From positions 4,343,778 to 4,407,777 of the forward strand of contig NC_091142.1 of assembly GCF_041381155.1 (NCBI RefSeq): a stretch of 64,000 bases of DNA, written 5' to 3'. The notes below the pieces were generated by a model that was given only the letters and a program-made list of their open reading frames with translations, searched no databases and had not been told where the DNA came from. The translations under genes and the position numbers were made by a program. Source of the DNA: Argopecten irradians. Its lineage: Eukaryota > Mollusca > Bivalvia > Pectinida > Pectinidae. Position 1 is the first letter of the stretch. Each line of letters starts with the position of its first letter. Positions 24,088 to 34,529 of the stretch are shown here, piece after piece.

Positions 24088-24330
24088 ATGGTCTCTGTCA
24101 CTCAACTGACGTAGCGGGGCGGTGTACTTTGTACATAGTGTTAAATACGGTCTCTGTCACTCAGCTGACAGAGCGGGTAGGTGTGGTTTGTACATAGTGT
24201 TAAATACAACCTCTGTCACTCTGTTGACGTAGCGGATCAGTGTTGTTTGTACATAGTGTTAAATACAACCTCTGTCACTTAGCTGATGGAGCTGGTCGGT
24301 TCGATTTAAAGATAGTATCAAATATAGTAT
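24088..24330 (+). repeat. 59-bp tandem repeat, about 4 copies
   Basis: CTCTGTCAC recurs at 24093, 24152, 24211 and 24270, a strict 59-base period. Each unit carries TCAGCTGACGGAGCGGGT and TTGTACATAGTGTTAAATAC with substitutions. The array ends in degenerate sequence before the tRNA-like block at 24367. Confidence 0.9.
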
Positions 24331-24366
24331 CACATCTGGTCGTTGTCACGCATCTGACGGCTCACG

Positions 24367-24440
24367 CGTCTTTGGCTCAGTCGGTAGAGTCGTTGATTTC
24401 TACGCCGGTGACCTGGTTCGATTTTTATACTCTCGACAGG
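24367..24440 (+). mobile_element. tRNA-like SINE head
   Basis: An A-box-like TGGCTCAGTCGGTAGAG and a B-box-like GGTTCGATTTT are spaced as in a tRNA. The B box deviates from GGTTCGAATCC and no acceptor stem closes, so I read this as the 5' head of a degenerate tRNA-derived SINE rather than a functional tRNA gene. Confidence 0.45.
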
Positions 24441-26500
24441 TGTCATATGTAGGCTCATTTCCTACTGTTCTTGTTTTCCAGCCATGGGTTTGAGTTGGTG
24501 AAGCAGCACAAACGAGTTCAATAATTTGAGATGCCACGTATCTTTAGGCGGAAGGCGTATCAGATTATTTAATGAGTTTGATAAATATCATATCAAATAG
24601 TCACTTTAGTAAGATTCTATTTATCACATAACTTTTATTAATAGATATATAAGTTCAACTTTAGATTTCGTCTCTGTTTAAAACAGTAGAAATCCGGCTC
24701 GGAAATGACGTTTCCGTCCACTGAGAAAAGAAAACCATGCGACGTCACATATAGGTTACGACGTCAAAACGACCTTTGACGTCACAATATTGTTATTAAT
24801 ACACACGTGTTTTACAATATTTACATGGCCGTAACTGGACGGGACAGTTATGTGATAAAATGTTAAATTAGATCATGATAATAGTTCCTTTCTTTCATTG
24901 ATTTTAAACAGATTTTGGTATAGAGTATATAAAAAAATGTTTGTTCTGTCAAAGTATACATATGACCAAAATCTGAAATTAAAGGTGTACTAGAAAGGAC
25001 ATTCATAGCTACCTTTTGTAATACTTTATCAAGAATCCGCAGTTCTTAGGTTAGTATCGTTGAAGTTTCGTTTTGACTTACATCTACATTATTTGCAATT
25101 TAAAAAATAATCAATATCTGTAGCAAGCTGCTATTTGCAAAAGATGATATCCCGCGCTAACGTCATTTTAGCAGGTATATTACAAAAAGTTGCATTTCAT
25201 CACCACTGGATATACTAGTCCCGCACAAACGTTTTGGGCATAATAATAATAGTAATGATAATAATAAAACCATATTTCACGAGTGTTACATATTCAGTAC
25301 AGTACAAATCTAACATATGGCACTTACAACAATACGAAGAAAACAAGCAGTACATTCATTTTGACAGAAATACACATAAGTATTTTAATCTTTCAATTTT
25401 TCACTCAAAAACGCATTCATCCAAACATAGAAAATCTTTTAAAATTGATGTTAGTTAATATCAAACATACCCGCTATATCCAAAAGTGCATATATACATA
25501 GCAATAGTTTATCAATCATTTACAAAAGGAGGACAGTAGACAGTGTGGTGTTGATAATTTATAAATATTTGTAACTTGATAATGCAAAAAAAGAATTATG
25601 TTTCTAAGATACATTGTTAAAATATGACGTTTAACATTCCTTTGAAATAGTGATGGCACAGTTAGACTAGCTGGTAAGTTATTCCACAGCTTAACTCAAT
25701 TTCAACAATTAAATGTGTGGTCTAAGTAAGATTAATTTATTTTTTGAAAGTGATATTAATCCATAGTAATACATTAAACAAGTTTTCAAATATTCCAGTG
25801 CCAGATCATTTAATGATCTATAAACTAGTACACGTGTATACTACATCATTTTATATTCGAAAGGAAGAGCATCACGTGGTACGTGAATTATTCTCATTGC
25901 CCCTTTAAAAACGAAAATTAATTGGTGTGCTCTCAAGTAGACATTAATGTATATTATATATTACAAGCTAGACAATTATAGAAGCATATTTTATCGCCAT
26001 GTTTTCATAGCGGTTTTATATATATAGATGATATATGTTGGCAATTTGGAAATAAGAAAATACACAAAACATTTACATGGTTTCAAATTAAAGTCATGTT
26101 TAAAACCTGATGTTATCACTCACACTAGCCCTGCTCCAGAATAATTATAATGATTGCATCCGACTACAGATAAAAATTGCTCGTAAAACAAGGTAATTGA
26201 CGGTATTATCAATTTATTGGCATAAAAGTACGTAATTATAATAAGAATTCAGTTTTTAACTATGACATGGGCCTTAATAATTTGGAATCACACCTGGTTT
26301 CGCAATCAATGATGAACAATCATGGTGATATTCCTACATAATGTTTAGTCATCTATTCACATTTATTTCTCTTAGTGTCGGCTAAAACAGAGACTACAAT
26401 TTATAATCTTCTTAATGAAATTCTTTCATATATATTAAAACGCCAACACCTGTATACCTACGCGCTGTCACAAAAATACCTGATGGTGATACAGTGATTA
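24441..26500. other. Non-coding stretch
   Basis: No gene is recognised. Three TGACGTCA-like motifs cluster at 24740-24790. The short frames near 25234 and 25283 overlap each other and show no domain. The region forms the upstream flank of the receptor gene. Confidence 0.3.
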
Positions 26501-26507
26501 TCAAAGG

Positions 26508-26515
26508 TATAAATA
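26508..26515 (+). promoter_or_regulatory. TATA box of the SMB receptor gene
   Basis: TATAAATA in the context GGTATAAATAGTCGG lies 94 bases upstream of the chosen ATG (26602). Initiation would be expected around 26540, giving a short 5' leader. This supports the receptor exon being the first coding exon. Confidence 0.55.
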
Positions 26516-26601
26516 GTCGGTCTCTAAGAGAAATCCTGTAGTTCTAGATGGTCTACATATGAGGAATCGCCTTTCTGTTGTGTTTTTCTGACACAATCAA
26601 G

Positions 26602-27558
26602 ATGAAATTGAGAGAATGTCTTTTTTGCATTTGCTTATTAATTGTATTTTACAACCAATCTCAAATGGATGATAGCATTGACCGTATTGAAACATGTCAT
26701 AGTACATTTCATTCCTGCTTTGGCGAAAAGAAGGCTATGTTTTGTCAGTGCGACTCGCTATGTGAATATTATGATGATTGCTGCTACGACTCTGGCAATA
26801 CGACAAAAGGAACATCAGAACAGGAAAAAATTCAACTGTTATATATAAATAAGACTGCATGTGTTATTGTAAAACATGGAAAGATGGTATATGTAAACAA
26901 AGATCAGGGAGTGTTCATGGTTACGTCATGTCCCGATAACACGAATATTGACTTGAGACAGAGATGTGAAAACAATATGTCTACCAGTGATGTTAAGGAC
27001 CTTGTACCAGTAACTGACATCTATACCCATATAAACTTCAAAAACAGACACTGTGCGCTCTGTCATCTGGTACAAAACTGGGTCCCATGGATGATGGAGA
27101 TCCATTGCAAAAGCAAATCCCACTTGTTCCACGGATTCCAAAAGACGTTTTCTCTGGCGGAATCTATGAACCGTGTCATCCGCGATAAAGACTGTGGATT
27201 CGGCTTCGTACCACCAAAACAAAACAATATAAGGTATTGCTTCAATCACTTTAAATATGATTTACTGAACACATTATCTCAATTGACAAGTACCGGTACA
27301 ACATGTGACAACCGAGTCTTAGCACCAATTCGATATAAAGGCAATGTACATAGGTCTAGAGAATGCGTTAACACGACGTTAAATGATAGCCTCACAACTC
27401 CGTCACTACCCATAATGTGTTTCCTGCAAACGAGAACCAACAGTTTCCTCGTAAGGACAAATTTACTGACTGTTATCAGTGTGATTGAGATGTCGTCAAC
27501 GTTAATGGATTTAAAACAGGGAACATGTGATCAAAATGAAGTATACCTGTCTGATAAG
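26602..27558 (+). CDS. SMB-domain adhesion-type 7TM receptor, exon 1
   Basis: This exon encodes the extracellular half of an orphan G-protein-coupled receptor (class B2/Methuselah-like). The start ATG at 26602 gives a signal peptide (MKLRECLFCICLLIVFYNQS), followed by a somatomedin-B domain from about residue 32 to 62 with the family's cysteine pattern (FHSCFG, MFCQCDSLCEYYDDCCYD). A Cys-rich ectodomain follows (KNRHCALCHLV, typical of mollusc members). The exon is exactly 319 codons and ends at AAG|GTAAGA, phase 0, so it joins exon 2 at 34530 without a frame change. A TATA box precedes it, and a decayed duplicate lies at 22713-23045. Ligand and signalling partner are unknown. Confidence 0.85.
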
Positions 27559-28480
27559 GTAAGACAAATATAAGCATTGGGCATTTACAGCTATACCGAA
27601 TATCATATTTCTTGATTTAATTACTAGTTTTAACATGTACAAAATGGAAGACGGGAGAGTAGTCAAAGAAAAATAACAATCCAGTATTAATATAATTTTC
27701 ATCATTTCGAAGGTTTTATTTCTATGAATTAAAAAGAACTCATTGACATGAAATATCAGGTATGACGGATAAGTTGTGTATACATTTTATCCTGACTTCT
27801 ACGTACCTACAAAGAAACATAAAGAAACAGCTTAGAGCTAAATGAGAAGAGTTATCACAGTAACCCATGGTCAATCACTACTTTCCATTTCTCGATTGTA
27901 ACATTCCGGCATTATCAACATATGTTTACATGTATACTTATGTTTACTTATATAAGTATTCGAGTGCATTTTTGAGTATTGATGTACAAATGGTATATAG
28001 AAATTACAGGTACATTTATAAGGATAGGTGGTCTCCTTTTCTATTTTACAATATGTAGCTAGGTTTGTTCGGAGCTTTTTCAATGTCATTTGAGATTTCT
28101 TTGTCGTCATTACATCCTTGTTAAAATCACAACTTGAGATGGATGTGATTTTGTCATAGCGATTTGAAAATTACAAGTTACAATTTACATCAATATTGAC
28201 CCACCAGAGTGTTCATAAACCATTTTTGGACATTATAGAGATCGAGATAATGATAGATATCGGTAAAAATCATATTCTACATATACATATACGTATTTCT
28301 ATACACCAAAATGGTGATTAGCTCCAAGAGACAAAACAAAATCTACCCCATCTAAAAATCTTATTTCTAGTTATATTCAATATAATATGATTAATTTTTC
28401 TTTGTTTTCATACCAAATCTGGCTTTCTGATTGGCTAATATCTTTTTTGCATACCACTATGAAAAAGAATCCGAGAATGG
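27559..28480. other. Receptor intron, 5' part, no element recognised
   Basis: This is the beginning of the 6.97-kb intron between the two receptor exons. It holds no recognised feature; the short frames on both strands are chance. Confidence 0.4.
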
Positions 28481-28484
28481 CGTG

Positions 28485-28782
28485 AAACCCCGACGTTATC
28501 GTGACGTCACAATAGAGACATTGACGTTGCGTATTGATCCGGAAAAAAAGAATCCCTTGAAAAAACCACAATAATGTTACATTAAAACATACTTCATTTT
28601 ATCAAATAGAGTATAAAATTGATTATAAGTATTGATGTCAGTATTTTTTTTTTATTTTATCGGGGTATGAAAAAAATGTTTGAAAACTTTTGTGAGAATC
28701 CGCTACGCGGATTCACACAATTTGCAAACATTTTTTCCATACCCCGATGAAATTAAAAAATAGTGACATCCATGCATAAGTA
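28485..28782 (-). repeat. Dispersed hairpin repeat family, copy 3 (inverted)
   Basis: Read on the minus strand this matches 20170-20375: ATACGCAACGTCAATGTCTC, then TTTTATACTCTATTTGATAA, then CATACCCCGATAAAATAAAA. On the plus strand its centre forms a long hairpin (about 28640-28687 against 28733-28775, CGGGGTATG...CATACCCCG). Its perfect inner palindrome is AATCCGCTACGCGGATT. Nothing is encoded. Confidence 0.75.
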
Positions 28783-30248
28783 TTAGTGGGGGAGGAGAAA
28801 TAGGTTCCCATGTACCCCTCTGGCAGTTTTTCGAAACATGGTTTTTTAGGACCGGTATGATGTCTAATTTCATTTTATGCTTGTTGCCATTGACAACTAA
28901 TGTCCCATGGGGGTCATATGGCGGCCATCTTGGATTTCAGGTATCAAAAATGGCCAAAATGACACATTCGCATATATGCGCATAGATAGAGAACCAGACA
29001 ACATTCAGAGGCAAATAAACACATTTTTCGATATGATTGAATCATGCTGAATACGATTAAACCATAAAATGACGTTATGTCTTGTCATTTTTATGAAACG
29101 ACGGGAAAACATTGAAATTTTCAGGGTTTTTTCCCCTAAAAATCGATAAATGTCATAATTTTTATCACAAGTAAAAAAATTGATGGACAAATCACCTTGT
29201 AACTGTCATTTCGAATTGAACCAACCCTTGTGTAAACATATGTGTACTATAAAAAGAAAGATCGCATCAATGAGGTCGGAAAAAGAGAGGGACCCCCCCC
29301 CCCCTAAAATTTTATCAAAAAATGGCCAAAATGACACATTCGCATATATGCGCATAGATAGAGAACCAGACAACATTCACAGGCAAATTAACACATTTTT
29401 TTTATTTGATTTAAACATGCTGAATACGATTAAACCATAATAATGGCGTTACGTCTTCTAATTTTTATGAAATGACGGGAAAACAATGACATTTTCAGCT
29501 TGTTTTCCCTAAAAAATCGATAAATGTCATAATTTTTATCACAATAAAAAAAAATGATAGACAAATCACCTTGTAACAGTCATTTCGAATTGAACCAACC
29601 CTTGTGTAAATATATGTATAATATAAAAAGAAAGATCGCATCAATGAGGTCGGAAAAAGTGAGGGACCCCCCCCCCCCCATAAAAAATATCAAAAAATGG
29701 CCAAAATGACAAATTCGTATATACGCGCATAGATACCGAACCAGACAACACACAGAGGCAAATAAAAACATTTTTAAATATGATTGAAACATGCTCAATA
29801 CGATTAAATCATAATAATGGCGTTACGTCTTCTCGTTTTTGTGAAAGAACGGGAAAACAATGTAATTTTCAGCTGTTTTTCCCCTAAAAATCGATAAATG
29901 GCATAATTTACATCACAAGTAAAACAATTGATGGGCAAATGACCTTGTAACAGTCATTTCGAATTGCACTAACCCTTGTGTTAACACATGTGTTCATAAA
30001 AAGATATATCGCATGAGTGAGGTGGGAAAATAGAGGGAACCCCCCACCCCCACACCGAAAAGAAAATGCAGAGGACAAAAATTGAAAAACAAAAAATAAA
30101 ATAAATTAAAACTCCAAATATTCTGTCAACACATTGTAACAGATATTCTGAATTGAACTGACTCTTGTCTAAACATATGTGCATTATAAAAGGATATATT
30201 TATGGTTTTAGCAGAAGAAGCGAGATGACCTCAAAACCCCTCCCCAAT
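28783..30248 (+). repeat. Giant foldback, left arm (about 1.4 kb, internal 372-bp repeats)
   Basis: The outer 160 bases (TAGTGGGGGAGGAG onward, including GGCGGCCATCTTGGATTTCA) are repeated inverted at 33838-33997. Inside are three copies of a 372-bp unit beginning CAAAAATGGCCAAAATGACA (about 28946, 29319, 29692) and a diverged fourth part (30060-30248). Each unit contains CGCATATATGCG, GACGGGAAAACA and a run of C. The pair of arms brackets 2.5 kb with the DIRS remnant. All of it lies in the receptor intron. Confidence 0.93.
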
Positions 30249-30514
30249 AATTTAAAAATATATATATAAGATACTCCCTGATCCAGTTTGTATGCAAAGG
30301 CTAGTTCACATGTTTTATCCATAATTCAGGCAGTTCCCAATAACCGTAATAATTTATTTCTTTTTAGTGAAAACAACTGGGTTCGAACTATTCTCCAATT
30401 TTGGATATACCTCCCCTTGAAAAAGATGTACCAGGGTGATGCCTGCTCGCATAAGTTAAAAACTACAAATACATATAATATCTGCTGAGGAGGAACAGTC
30501 ACAGACTGGGCCGC

Positions 30515-32260
30515 CAAAACGGGATCCTAGGAAAACAGTCGATTAGAATGAGAGGACAGGGACCGTAGGTAAAAGTCATTGAAAGTAGTCTGAACACGCC
30601 AAAAGGCAGCCGACATGATGTCCTGGAACCAGGACTCATTATGGAGGGCCAAAGATGCCGCAAGGGCTCTAACCTCATGGGCCATCTCCTTGCATTTCGC
30701 CCCAGATTGATAATTAGACTGCTCATAAGCAATCCTGATCACCTGACATATCCATCTGGAGATGTACTGGGAGGAGAAATCCTGCTGACCCTGTTTAATG
30801 GGCAAGAATAGTACATCGCCCCTTGTTTTATCAAGGGAACACCTAAGCGCCGACTGGGACAAAGCAGCCGATCATTCTCCTTCGACTCAATAGAGATTGT
30901 GAATCTTTACCAAAAAGGCAGGATCATTGAGTAGGGAAACAGAGCTATATCTGGCCCAACGAAGCACGAAAAAGTGAATAGGTGGATATCACTACTCCTA
31001 CCGCCTGAGGAAAAGCAAGCAGGAAGTCAAAAGTTAAAACCTTAATGGAGACCGACACCATGGGCTCTTAAGGGGCCCCTTTCAGTAACACAGGTGATAG
31101 ATTCCACTGTGGAGCTAACTGCCGTACCCTAGGCCTGTCCAGACTGAACCACCTAATCAAGGTAGACAAAGAGTTGGAAGACCCTAACTCTGGTCTACCA
31201 TGAGAATACAGTACACTGAAATAGCCATGCGATAGCCTGCAATAGTACTAGAGGCAAGTTTGCGTTCTCGAAACAAATAGAGATGGGAATCCGCAATCAG
31301 CTGGGCAGAGGCCTTGACCTGATCAATCTTCCTGTCGATACACCAATCACGGACGATCTTCCATGACTGTTAGACGGCAGGTGAGGAAGACCTATTGATC
31401 GGGCGATGCGAGCTGACACGTCTTAAGAAAAGACTGACTGAGCAAGGCTTCCTGAGATAGCTTCCACGCTCTTGAATGGATCTTCCGGGACTGAGGCTGG
31501 CGCAGGAGATTGGTTCTGAGTGAGGAATATCCACCAACAGAAACGACATGAGCTCCTGAAACCAGGATTGTCTCGGTCACAGGGCGCTATCTGAAGGAGG
31601 GGAAAATGTTGCTCCCGAAACTTCAATTAGAACCCTGCCCACCAGGTTGAATGGAGGGAAAACATAAGCATGTATCCCCTCCCAATCTAGAGATAGAGCA
31701 TCCACAGCCCAAGTAATTTGGTCTGGCACCGGGGAGACAAAAGTGGACAATTAGTGGCGATGTGGCGAAAAGGTCTATATGAGGTCTGTTCCACACCTAG
31801 CAAATGCCCTCAAAGATCGGGAGATTTAGCTGCCTTTCTGTCACAACCGGCTTGCGGCGCCTGGAAAGAGTATCCGCCAGAACATTCAACCTGTCTGGAA
31901 GATGCTTGACTAAGAGAGTCAACCGAATTTCCTGACAGAAGAGAAGAACACGAATGACGAGGGCACAAAGGACGTGGGACTTTGCCCCCACCCTTTCTCT
32001 CCAGATACGCGACAACTGTAGAGTTGTATGTAGTCACACAAACCATCTTGGAATGTAGAATCTTCCGAAAAGCCTGCAGAGCCAACCGAACAGCCTTATC
32101 TCCAGCACGTTGATGTGCTCGGAAACTTGATCCCCAGACCACTCCCCCGACTGGCAATGGCCGTCGAGGAAATCCCCCAAACCTGTCATCTGTCATCGCT
32201 CCAACGATTCCTAGACTCGGTGGAGTATGAGGGAATCGTCGAAATAGATGTGTACATTTA
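30515..32260 (-). mobile_element. DIRS-type tyrosine-recombinase retroelement, 5'-truncated remnant
   Basis: Read on the minus strand in broken frames. First comes an RNase H region (TDDRFGGFPRRPLP near 32195, VRLALQAF, NSTVVAYLERKGG) followed by HLPDRLNVLADTLSR (about 31880), the usual end of the DIRS RT-RNase H. Then comes a linker with LLRQPQSRKIHSRAW (about 31480). The recombinase N-terminal part contains AGYRMAISVYSHGRPELGSS (about 31210) and PRVRQLAPQWNLSPVL (about 31110). The recombinase C-terminal part (30527-30862) contains the catalytic H-x-x-R as AHEVRALAAS and the nucleophile tyrosine as DFYLRSL. The RT itself is missing. Many stops and frameshifts make it inactive. Such elements integrate through a circular intermediate and cause no target duplication. 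Confidence 0.88.
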
Positions 32261-32532
32261 TTTTCCTGGAGTGATGAAATCCTACGCCAACCTGCAGCAG
32301 TGTGATGAAAACCAAAGTAACAGTCGTGACACCGAAAGGATTTAGTTTTGTTGTAATGAGCTATGCTATACCATCGTGTCTTCAGGACAAAAAATCAAGG
32401 ATAATACTTCGAACACAGTGGTACGTTTCGTTCTGGCAAGAGCCGAAAATTTATGAATAGTTCTATGTTTCCAGTTGTTCACTAAAATAGAGTGGATTAT
32501 TACGATTCTAACCACATTCTAGTTGTAATTGG

Positions 32533-32675
32533 GCCGCGATGGCCGATTGGTATGATGTCTCGACATATTACCACAAGCCTTCCACCTCTGTTTTTTCTCC
32601 GGGAACTCCGCCTTTCCTCCACCAATAAACCTGGCACATCCTTACATGACCCTGGCTGTTAAAAAATGTAATTGT
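32533..32675 (+). mobile_element. tRNA-derived SINE (bivalve type), internally deleted
   Basis: The head GGGCCGCGATGGCCGATTGG matches a tRNA A-box region, and the body contains TTTTTCTCCGGGAACTCCG, CTTTCCTCCACC, CCTGGCACATCCTTA and CATGACCCTGGCTGTTAA. I know this order from abundant bivalve SINEs. The B-box part is missing, so the copy is deleted internally. It lies inside the giant foldback, between the DIRS remnant and the right arm. Confidence 0.8.
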
Positions 32676-32756
32676 TGTTTGGAACTGTCTGAATCATAGA
32701 TTAGGAAATATGGAATTTCTGTAATAATAGTTATAAGATTTTTTTCTCTATGAGTA

Positions 32757-33997
32757 GTGTTGGGAGGGGGATGTCCACGATTCTTCTGCAAAAAAACGTA
32801 AAATCCTTTTATAATTCACGTATGTTAAAAGGTAAGTGCAATTCGAAATGACTGGTACAAGGTGTTTTGTCCATCCATTGTTTTACTTGCGATGTAATTT
32901 ATGACATATTTTAGGAAAAAAGCTGAAAATTTCATTGTTTTCCCGTCATTTCACAAAAATTAGAAGACGTAACGTCATTACTATGATTTAATCGTAATCA
33001 GCATGTTTCAATCATATTGAAAAATGTGTTTATTTGCCTCTGTGTGTTGTCTGGTTCGCTATCTATGCGCGTATATACGAATATGTCATTTTGACCATTT
33101 CTTGATAATTTTTTATGGGGGGCTCACTTTTTCCGACCTCATTGATGCGATCTATCTTTTTATAGTACACATGTGTTTACACTAGGGTTGGTTCAATTCG
33201 AAATGACTGTTACAAGGTGATTTGTCCATCATTTTTTTTACTTGTGATAAAAATTATGACATTTATCGATTTTTTAGGGAAAAAAAGCTGAAAATTTCAT
33301 TGTTTTCCCGTCATTTCATAAAAATGAGAAGACGTAACGTCATTATTATGGTTTAATCGTATTCAGCATGTTTCAATCATATCAAAAAATGTGTTTATTT
33401 GCCTGTGAATGTTGTCTGGTTCTCTATCTATGCGCATATATGCGAATGTGTCATTTTGGCCATTTTTTTTTTAATTTAGGGGGGGGGGTCTCTTTCTTTT
33501 TCCGACCTCATTGATGCGATGTTTCTTTTTATAGTACACATATGTTTACGCAAGGGTTGGTTCAATTCGAAATGACTGTTACAAGGAAATTTGTCCATCA
33601 TTTTTTTACTTGTGATAAAAATTATGACATTTATCGATTTTTTAGGGGAAAAAAAGCTGAAAATTTCATTGTTTTCCCGTCATTTCATAAAAATGACAAG
33701 ACATAACGTCATTATTATGATTTAATCGTATTCAGCATGTTTCAATCATATCGAAAAATGTGTTTATTTGCCTCTGAATGTTGTCTGGTTCTCTATCTAT
33801 GCGCATATATGCGAATGTGTCATTTTGGCCATTTTTGATACCTGAAATCCAAGATGGCCGCCATATGACCCCCATGGGACATTAGTTGTCAATGGCAACA
33901 AGCATAAAATGAAACTAGACATCATACCGGTCCTAAAAAACCATGTTTCGAAAAACTGCCAGAGGGGTACATGGGAACCTATTTCTCCTCCCCCACT
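32757..33997 (-). repeat. Giant foldback, right arm
   Basis: This is the inverse of 28783-30248. It has three 360-370-bp units (unit starts near 33838, 33467 and 33103 on the minus strand) and the same outer block ending CTCCTCCCCCACTA. The innermost 130 bases (GGAGGGGGATGTCCACG...CTGCAAAAAA) match the diverged fourth unit of the left arm. It has one unit fewer than the left arm. A possible TATT repeat flanks the two tips (28780 and 33999), but it is short and uncertain as a target duplication. Confidence 0.92.
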
Positions 33998-34082
33998 ATA
34001 TTAGTAAAACCCTTTTGTGTCTTTCAAAATCATACTACACAAGTGTACAAAGTACAGACAAAACGACGAAAGCAGCACTGTT

Positions 34083-34355
34083 TCAACAAAATGACACAAA
34101 AATGTTCTCAATCGGGCTGTGGAAATCCATGGTGCCACTTTCTCATGCATTATGCATGAGCCAGCCCTTCGCTGCAATTCCATGCGCTGACCGAAAATGA
34201 AAGTTGTTATGATCTTTATGAGAAACCTCGTCATTTAATTTTGACATAACACACACACCAGAGACACCCGGTAAAACACATGCATAATGCATGAGAAAGG
34301 GGCACCATGGATTTCCATAGCCCGATTGAGGATAATTTTTGTGTCATTTTGTTTG
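34083..34355. repeat. Foldback (about 75-bp arms) next to receptor exon 2
   Basis: Arms 34083-34157 and 34279-34355 are inverted copies: ATCGGGCTGTGGAAATCCAT against ATGGATTTCCATAGCCCGAT, then TCATGCATTATGCATGA in both. Weaker inverted similarity continues outward to about 34036 and 34398. It ends about 170 bases before the exon 2 acceptor. Confidence 0.9.
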
Positions 34356-34529
34356 AATGGGTATGGAACTTTGTATACTTGTATAGAATGTTATTTCCAG
34401 TCTCAAGGCACAGGTCACATTGTTAAATCGACTCTCAATACATGCATGTTTGACATCAACCTAGATATTAACCGTATTTGTTAGTAATCTTACCAAACTT
34501 TTACGATTAGTATGCCGCTTCTTCTTCAG

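Noticed and set aside
24367-24440. Functional tRNA gene
   Set aside because: A and B boxes are recognisable, but the B box is off-consensus and no acceptor stem or anticodon arm closes; a SINE head is more likely.
26926-27249. Minus-strand genes inside receptor exon 1
   Set aside because: They are antisense shadows of the receptor's coding sequence.
29180-30184. Small proteins in the foldback arms
   Set aside because: The same frames recur in each 372-bp repeat unit with stops at different places; they are by-products of the repeats.
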